Shown here one piece after another: positions 58,683 through 64,000 of a stretch of 64,000 bases of DNA (its first letter is position 1; the number at the start of each line of letters is the position of its first letter). The position numbers were made by a program, and so were the translations under genes. The notes below the pieces were generated by a model. The model searched no databases. It was not told the DNA's origin and worked only from the letters and a program-made list of their open reading frames with translations. Source of the stretch: Pseudogemmobacter sp044142105. GTDB taxonomy: Bacteria > Pseudomonadota > Alphaproteobacteria > Rhodobacterales > Rhodobacteraceae. Location of the stretch: contig NZ_JBGTYM010000002.1 of the NCBI RefSeq assembly GCF_044142105.1, positions 434,001 to 498,000 on the forward strand. The letters are read 5' to 3'.

Positions 58683-60050
58683 ATGCCGACCCGCGTATTG
58701 GTGCCGTCAGGGGTTCTGTGCCTTGGCTTTGACCGCAAGGCCTTGGCCCGGGGCGTGGCGATGAAGCCTGACATCATCGCCATCGACGGCGGCTCTACCG
58801 ACAGTGGGCCTTATTCTCTGGGCGCGGGGGAATCGAAATACTCCCGTGCCGCCACCAAGGCCGAATGGCGCGAATTGATGCTGGCCCGCGCGGAAGCCGG
58901 GGTTCCGCTAGTCATCGGCACCGCCGGCACCTGCGGGGCCGATGCCACCGTGGACTGGATGTTCCAGATCACGCTGGAACTGGCCGAAGAGCTGGGCCAG
59001 ACGCTGAAGATCGCCCGGGTCTATTGCGGCCAACCGGCCGAGCGGGTGATCGCAGCGCTTGAGGCGGGGCGGGTCGCGCCGCTTTCCGCGGCCCCCGAGA
59101 TTGACGCCGCGCTTCTCGCCTCGACCACGAATATCGTGGCTTTGGCCGGGGCCGAACAGGTTCAGGCCGCGCTGGCGACCGGGGCGGATGTGGTGATCTG
59201 CGGCCGCACCACCGACACGGCGATCATCGCGGCCTTGCCGCTGGCGCGTGGCGATCTGGCGGGCGGGGCCTGGCATGGCGCCAAGATCGCCGAATGCGGC
59301 GCCCTGTGCTCGACCCATCCGATGACGGGCACGATCCTTGTCGATTTCGACGAGACCGGCTTCACGGTCGAGCCGATGGCGCTGGAAGCCGCCTGCACGC
59401 CGCATTCGGTTTCGGCCCATATGCTTTACGAGAACTCCGATCCTTTCCAGCTTTATGAACCAGGCGGCCATCTGGACGTGCGCAGCGCGCGATACACCGC
59501 GCTGGACGACCGCCGCGTGCGGGTCGAGGGGTCGAAATGGGTGCCCGGGCCTTATACGGTCAAGCTGGAAGGCGCGCGGGCGGCGGGCTACCAGACGACC
59601 ATCCTGGCCGTGCTGCGCGACCCACGCTATGTCGCCCATGCGCAAGACTGGGTCGACGGCCTGACCGCGCATTGCATCGAGGCGATCGCGGGCCGCACCG
59701 GCATGGGCCCCGAGGCCTATAGCCTGGAATTCCGCCTGATCGGCGTCAACTCCGCGCTGGGGGCCATGGAAAATCGCATGGGCCAGCCGGTCGAGGTGGG
59801 GGTTCTGGGCATCATCACCGCCCCGACGCAGGCCCAGGCGGCCGAGATCGGCAAGCTGATCAACCCCTTCGTGCTGCACCATCCGCTGACCCCGAGCGAG
59901 GAATTGCCGACCTTCGCCTTTCTCTATTCGCCGGCCACGACCAATCGCGGCGCGCTGTATGAATTCGTGCTGAACCATGTGATGCGGATCGACGATCCGA
60001 TGGCGGCCTTCCGCCTTGAGGTGACGGAGGTGTCAAATGCGCGTCGCTGA
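58683..60050 (+). CDS. AtuA/DUF1446 family protein
   Basis: A 455-residue protein of the acyclic-terpene-utilisation AtuA family (DUF1446). Conserved elements: PDIIAIDGGSTDSGPYSLG near residue 28, VIGTAGTCGADATVDW near 80, VVICGRTTDTA and GGHLDVRS. The catalytic role is not established; despite the family name, most members are not in terpene pathways. GGAG precedes the ATG at 58683. It overlaps the DUF4387 gene by 14 bases, and that pair recurs next to organic-acid transporters and hydro-lyases, which suggests a hydroxy- or unsaturated-acid substrate (inference). Confidence 0.88.
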   Translation: MPTRVLVPSGVLCLGFDRKALARGVAMKPDIIAIDGGSTDSGPYSLGAGESKYSRAATKAEWRELMLARAEAGVPLVIGTAGTCGADATVDWMFQITLELAEELGQTLKIARVYCGQPAERVIAALEAGRVAPLSAAPEIDAALLASTTNIVALAGAEQVQAALATGADVVICGRTTDTAIIAALPLARGDLAGGAWHGAKIAECGALCSTHPMTGTILVDFDETGFTVEPMALEAACTPHSVSAHMLYENSDPFQLYEPGGHLDVRSARYTALDDRRVRVEGSKWVPGPYTVKLEGARAAGYQTTILAVLRDPRYVAHAQDWVDGLTAHCIEAIAGRTGMGPEAYSLEFRLIGVNSALGAMENRMGQPVEVGVLGIITAPTQAQAAEIGKLINPFVLHHPLTPSEELPTFAFLYSPATTNRGALYEFVLNHVMRIDDPMAAFRLEVTEVSNARR

Positions 60051-60339
60051 GATTGCCAAGAAGGTTCGTTCGAAAAATGCCGGTCCCTTCTGGGTGACGG
60101 TCGATATCTTCTGCGGCTCTTCCGAGGCCTATGGGCGGCTGGTCAAGGGCCTGCCCAATGGCCTTTTGGCACGGGTCTATGGCCAGCCCGAGCAGCTTCT
60201 GAAGCGCTTCGACATTCCCGGTCTGAACGTGATCAAGGTCTCTTTCCCGCGCCCCGTCGTGCAAGGCAGCCGCGACGACCGCGACATGCATGGCGCGCAA
60301 TGGGCGCATCTTCTGGCGGAGCTGGAGATTGACGTCTGA
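60037..60339 (+). CDS. DUF4387 protein, partner of AtuA
   Basis: A 100-residue DUF4387 protein (opening VAEIAKKVRSKNAGPFWVTVDIF; later VIKVSFPRPVVQGSRDDRDMHGAQ). It is nearly always encoded with an AtuA-type protein, and overlapping genes argue for a heteromeric complex. Function is unknown. Confidence 0.88.
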   Translation: MRVAEIAKKVRSKNAGPFWVTVDIFCGSSEAYGRLVKGLPNGLLARVYGQPEQLLKRFDIPGLNVIKVSFPRPVVQGSRDDRDMHGAQWAHLLAELEIDV

Positions 60340-61375
60340 GAGCGTGAGGCTGTGGCGCCGCCGCGCGCTGACGCTGGTTTTCGCGGTCGCCGGGGCCGGG
60401 CTGTTCGTGACCCTCAAGCTGCCCTTGCCGCTGCTTCTGGGGCCGATGACTGCCTGTCTGATCGCCGCGCTTTGCGGGGCGCGCATGGCGGATATGGGGC
60501 CTTTCGGCACCTATTTGCGCACTTTCCTGGGTCTGGCCGTCGGCGCGTCGATCACCCCTGATCTGGTCCATCGCCTGCCAGCCATGGCCGGGTCTCTGGC
60601 TTTCGTGCCGCTGTTCATCACTGCGATTGCGTGTCTGGGCTATCCGCTGTTCCGCCGCGTCTTCGGCTTTGACCACCCGACCGCCTGGTATGCCGCAATG
60701 CCGGGCGGGTTGCAGGACATGCTGGTCTTCGGCCAGGAGGCGGGCGGCGATGTGCGGGCGCTGTCGCTGATCCATGCGACGCGCGTTCTGGCCATCGTGA
60801 CCCTTGCACCGATCCTGATGCACTGGTTCTGGGAGGTAGATCTCACCCGCGCCCCGGGCCGCCCGGCAAGCGAGGTGGGCCTTGACCAAATCGCCATCCT
60901 GATGGTGGCCGGGCTTGTCGGCTGGAAACTGGCCGAGCGGCTGCGCCTGTTCGGGGCCTCGATCCTGGGACCGATGATTCTTGCGGCGATCTTGTCGCTG
61001 TCGGGGATCGTCACCGCCCGACCGCCGACCGAAATGATCTGGGCGGCGCAGCTTTTCATCGGCCTGTCCGTCGGTGTCAAATATTCCGGCATCACCGCGC
61101 GCGAGATTCGCATCGATGTGGGCGCAGGGCTTCTGTATGCGGTGCTTCTGGCGGTGCTCAGCCTGTGTTTCATCGAGTTCCTGACCCAGACCGGTCTGGC
61201 GCCGGGGCAAGAGGCCTTTCTGGCCTTCCTGCCGGGCGGACAGGCCGAGATGGTGGTGATCTCGATCATGGCGGGGGCGGATCTGGCCTTTGTGGTCAGC
61301 CATCACCTCTTGCGGCTGGTCCTTGTCATCACGCTTGCGCCGATCGTGGCGCGGGTCGTGATGCGGCGAGGCTAG
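60329..61375 (+). CDS. AbrB-family membrane protein
   Basis: About 348 residues with two AbrB/DUF AmoA-like repeats and about ten helices; LLLGPMTACLIAAL, RTFLGLAVGASITPDL, FLPGGQAEMVVISI. The family's transport function is unproven, and it is sometimes mis-annotated as ammonia monooxygenase. The start is uncertain: a TTG at 60329 overlapping DUF4387 by 11 bases, or a GTG at 60344. It stands downstream of tctBA/AtuA, so it could be a replacement or accessory permease for the same acid. Confidence 0.85.
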   Translation: MTSESVRLWRRRALTLVFAVAGAGLFVTLKLPLPLLLGPMTACLIAALCGARMADMGPFGTYLRTFLGLAVGASITPDLVHRLPAMAGSLAFVPLFITAIACLGYPLFRRVFGFDHPTAWYAAMPGGLQDMLVFGQEAGGDVRALSLIHATRVLAIVTLAPILMHWFWEVDLTRAPGRPASEVGLDQIAILMVAGLVGWKLAERLRLFGASILGPMILAAILSLSGIVTARPPTEMIWAAQLFIGLSVGVKYSGITAREIRIDVGAGLLYAVLLAVLSLCFIEFLTQTGLAPGQEAFLAFLPGGQAEMVVISIMAGADLAFVVSHHLLRLVLVITLAPIVARVVMRRG

Positions 61376-61440
61376 GCTCTGGCGGGGCCGGGCGACGGGA
61401 TGCTATGCCTTGGCGCAGAAGTGAGCCGAGGGGGCGCGAC

Positions 61441-62475
61441 ATGACCAAGGTGATCGGCAAGATCGATGGCCAGGACGTCACGGCGATCACCCTGACCGGG
61501 CAGACCGGTGTCACCGCCAAGGTGTTGACCTGGGGCGCGCGGCTGGCTGAGCTGTGGGTGCCGGATCGCGACGGGGTTTATGCCGATATCGTGCTGGGTC
61601 ATGACAGTGCCGCCGACTGGCAGGCGACACCCGCCTATTTCGGCGCGACCTGCGGGCGTTTTGCCAACCGCATCGCCGGAGGCCGTTTCCTGCTGGACGG
61701 GCAGGCGGTGCAGCTTGACTGCAACGAGGGCGCCAATCACCTGCATGGCGGCCGTGCCGGCTTTGACCGCAAGCATTGGAGCATCGTCGCGCAGGGCGCC
61801 GATCATGTCACACTGGCCGCAAGCTCGCCTGCGGGCGAGATGGGCTATCCCGGCAGCTTGCGGATGACCTGCCGTTACCGGCTGGACAACAAGGACCGGC
61901 TCTGGATCGAGATGGAAGCCCGGACCGATGCGCCCACCCTCGTGAACCTGGTCAACCACGCCTATTTCAACATGGCAGGGCAGGGGTCCGGCCAAGTGAT
62001 GGGCCAGGAGCTGCGGCTTTGGGCCGATGCAGTGACGCCGGTCGGGCCGGGGCGCATCCCCAGTGGCAAGGTCGCGCCGGTCGCAGGCTCAGCCTTCGAT
62101 TTCCTGGCCCTTCGCGCCATCGGAGCGGCTTTGCCCGACGAGACGGGCTTTGACCACAATTTCTGCCTTTCCGCCCCCAGCGAACCCGCGGCGGGCGAGG
62201 CGCTTCGCCCCTGCGCGTTGGCGGTGGACCCGGAGTCCGGGCGGCGGATGAAGCTCTGGACCAATATGCCCGGCATCCAGTTCTATACGGCGGGCCATCT
62301 GGCCGACGGCCTGCCGGGCAAGGATGGCGCGATCTATGGTCCCTTCGCGGGTTTTGCGCTGGAAACCCAGCGCTGGCCCGACGCGCCGAATCACCCGGGC
62401 TTCCCCTCGGCCCGGCTCGACCCCGGCGAGACCTATCGCCACGTGATGCTGTTCTCCTTCGCGCCCGAGAGCTGA
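61441..62475 (+). CDS. galM: aldose 1-epimerase
   Basis: A 344-residue galactose mutarotase: CGRFANRIAGGRF around residue 77, NEGANHLHGGRAGFD with the catalytic-type His, NLVNHAYFNMAG near 173, and the general-base Glu in ALETQRWPDAPNH. It interconverts alpha and beta aldoses, useful for the sugar dehydrogenase of the nearby arabinose/galactose operon. It begins at the ATG at 61441, 65 bases after the AbrB gene. Confidence 0.93.
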   Translation: MTKVIGKIDGQDVTAITLTGQTGVTAKVLTWGARLAELWVPDRDGVYADIVLGHDSAADWQATPAYFGATCGRFANRIAGGRFLLDGQAVQLDCNEGANHLHGGRAGFDRKHWSIVAQGADHVTLAASSPAGEMGYPGSLRMTCRYRLDNKDRLWIEMEARTDAPTLVNLVNHAYFNMAGQGSGQVMGQELRLWADAVTPVGPGRIPSGKVAPVAGSAFDFLALRAIGAALPDETGFDHNFCLSAPSEPAAGEALRPCALAVDPESGRRMKLWTNMPGIQFYTAGHLADGLPGKDGAIYGPFAGFALETQRWPDAPNHPGFPSARLDPGETYRHVMLFSFAPES

Positions 62476-62623
62476 GCGCGCACACACCAGTCCCGCGCGG
62501 CAGCCGAAATGCCGCCCGCGCCGAGCAGCCTTCGTTGATCGGGTCGGCCGTCAGCATCAGCCGATAAGCCACAAGGGCGGAGGGGCGGCGAAGCCCCCAC
62601 CATGGGCGAGGCCCGGAAAACCG

Positions 62624-62659
62624 AAAGACGGCCGCCCCTTGCGGGGATCGGCCGTCTTT
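62624..62659. terminator. bidirectional terminator between galM and tRNA-Ala
   Basis: AAAGACGGCCG (62624-62634) and CGGCCGTCTTT (62649-62659) form an 11-bp stem around a small inner hairpin (CCCC/GGGG), with T-runs on both strands. It serves galM rightward and tRNA-Ala leftward. Confidence 0.75.
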
Positions 62660-62679
62660 TCAGCGATTTAGGAGTTTGT

Positions 62680-62755
<76 letters not shown>

Positions 62756-62858
62756 ACCGGAGGTCTCGTGCCGGTCAGGACCGGCGCGATGGGCGGTGTT
62801 TACGGAAGGCCGCGGGGGGGCGCAAGTGGAAAAATGCAGCCCCGCGGCCCCGTTTTCG

Positions 62859-63194
62859 TCAGACGTCTTCCTCGTCCCCGGCAACGTCGGCCAGATCATC
62901 CAGCGAGACATTGTCGTCGCTGTCATCTTCCAGCAGATCATCGTCCAGCTCGGTATCCTCGGCGCCCGCGGTTTCCAGCAGATCGTCTTCGCCGTCGATA
63001 TCCTCGACCAGCACATCTTCGTCCTTCTGGGGCGTGACGCGCGAGATGACCGAGGCGGCCAGCTTGCGGCGGGCGGATTCGATATCGACGACTTCGCCGG
63101 TATAGGGGCTGACGACCGGCGTGCGGTTCATGTCGTAAAAGCGCTTGCCGGTGGTCGGGCAGAGGCGCTTGGTGCCCCAGTCTTCCTTGGACAT
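62859..63194 (-). CDS. TIGR02300 family protein
   Basis: A 111-residue alphaproteobacterial protein. The conserved N-terminus WGTKRLCPTTGKRFYDMNRTP resembles a small zinc-ribbon-like fold and is followed by PVVSPYTGEVVD. The C-terminal half is a highly acidic, low-complexity tail of Asp and Glu. Function is unknown. The ATG at 63194 follows AAGGGA. Confidence 0.9.
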   Translation of the reverse strand: MSKEDWGTKRLCPTTGKRFYDMNRTPVVSPYTGEVVDIESARRKLAASVISRVTPQKDEDVLVEDIDGEDDLLETAGAEDTELDDDLLEDDSDDNVSLDDLADVAGDEEDV

Positions 63195-63358
63195 GGGTCG
63201 TCCCTTCGGTTCTGGCCCGGGCCGCGCGGCGGCGCGGCGGGGGCGGTCTGTTCGGAAAGCCGCCCCTTGCCATAGCGCGGTGCGGCTGTCAAAGGCTTTC
63301 GCAGCCGCGCTCAGATGCGCTTTCGCGGGGCGCTGTTCAAGGGGAATTTGCAGCAATC

Positions 63359-64000
63359 ATGGCGGTTCTGCCGGGTTCGCCCCCGATCGACATCGTGATG
63401 AAGCGATCCGCCCGCGCGCGGCGTTTCTCGCTGCGCGTTTCGCGGCTGGATGGGCGGGTGACGCTGACCCTGCCGGCGCGGGCGCGCGAGAGCGAAGCGG
63501 TGCGATTCCTTCACGCGCAAGAGGGTTGGCTGCGCCAAACCCTGTCCGAAATGCCCGAAACCGCGGGCGAGGCGGTGAGGATCGGCACGCTTCTGCCGGT
63601 CGAGGGGCGGCTGTTGCGGCTGGAAAGCGCGACGGGCCGCAGCGTGCGGGTCGAGGACGAGCGTCTGCTGGTGCCGGGCGATCCCGCCCAGGCGGGTGCG
63701 CGGGTGGCGGCCTGGCTCAAGGTTCTGGCGCGTGACCGGCTGGCGCGCGATTCGGCGCATTTCGCCGGGCTGGTCGGCCGCAGCTACAGCCGCCTGACGC
63801 TGCGCGATACGCGATCGCGCTGGGGTTCCTGCGCGCCGGACGGGGCGCTGATGTATTCCTGGCGGCTGATTCTCGCGCCGCCCTCGGTGCTGTCCTATGT
63901 CGCGGCGCATGAGGTGGCCCATCTGGTCGAGATGAACCATTCCGCCGCCTATTGGGCCATCGTGACGCGGATCTGTCCTGGCTGGAAGCGCGAGCGCGCC
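63359..64000 (+). CDS. YgjP/SprT-like metal-dependent hydrolase (3' end beyond window)
   Basis: The first 214 residues of an M48/YgjP (DUF45) family protein. It carries the RRFSLRVSRLDGRVTLTLP opening, the conserved DTRSRWGSCAPDG, and the zinc site HEVAHLVEMNHS near residue 182 (HExxH with a following His). Family members are putative cytoplasmic zinc proteases of unknown substrate. It starts at 63359, divergent from the TIGR02300 gene; the frame is open at the window end. Confidence 0.9.
   Translation, partial: MAVLPGSPPIDIVMKRSARARRFSLRVSRLDGRVTLTLPARARESEAVRFLHAQEGWLRQTLSEMPETAGEAVRIGTLLPVEGRLLRLESATGRSVRVEDERLLVPGDPAQAGARVAAWLKVLARDRLARDSAHFAGLVGRSYSRLTLRDTRSRWGSCAPDGALMYSWRLILAPPSVLSYVAAHEVAHLVEMNHSAAYWAIVTRICPGWKRERA

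Overview
The window is GC-rich chromosomal DNA from an alphaproteobacterium, most likely Rhodobacteraceae (Rhodobacter/Paracoccus-like). Evidence: short-form HisG with HisZ, a fused MrpAB-type antiporter operon, FrcBCAK and ChvE/GguABC sugar importers, TIGR02300, and Rhodobacterales-type GC stem-loop repeats. There is no rRNA, CRISPR array or intact prophage. Genes are closely packed, and many join by 1- to 4-base start/stop overlaps.

Layout. 1-5.6 kb: aconitase-family hydratase, isocitrate-lyase/PEP-mutase-family lyase and GntR regulator on the minus strand, divergent from a PrpF-like isomerase. 5.6-10.5 kb: a decayed zone with broken dctB and dctD, a beheaded TRAP permease, a DUF1850 gene and the 3' end of a large serine recombinase abutting tRNA-Met. 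10.5-20.2 kb: hydantoinase-like protein, GNAT acetyltransferase, sigma-54, an oxidoreductase-SelD fusion, a two-domain aldehyde dehydrogenase and deoC. 20.3-26.2 kb: six-gene Mrp (Mnh/Pha) Na+/H+ antiporter. 26.3-32.1 kb: frcBCAK importer, divergent from fucU/rbsD-like and ROK repressor genes across a 44-bp palindrome. 32.1-37.3 kb: slyX, hisS-hisZ-hisG, EamA exporter, DUF2087. 37.5-44 kb: histidine utilisation (hutF / hutIHUC). 44-54.3 kb: gbpR, chvE-gguAB-gguC and a non-phosphorylative L-arabinose/galactose oxidation pathway. 54.3-58.7 kb: a second decayed zone holding a broken tricarboxylate two-component system and tripartite transporter (tctE, associated binding protein, tctC, tctA; only tctB unbroken). 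58.7-64 kb: AtuA/DUF4387 pair, AbrB permease, galM, tRNA-Ala, TIGR02300 and a YgjP-type metalloprotease cut by the window edge.

How it works together. The intact loci convert pentoses/galactose, fructose and histidine into central metabolites: arabinose to 2-oxoglutarate, and histidine to formylglutamate. In contrast, both organic-acid sensing and uptake systems in the window carry independent lesions (nonsense codons, frameshifts, domain deletions and a deletion that fused tctE to tctC). This looks like gene-by-gene loss of regulated C4-dicarboxylate/tricarboxylate uptake while sugar and histidine catabolism are kept. All functions are inferred from reading the sequence by eye; no database search was run.
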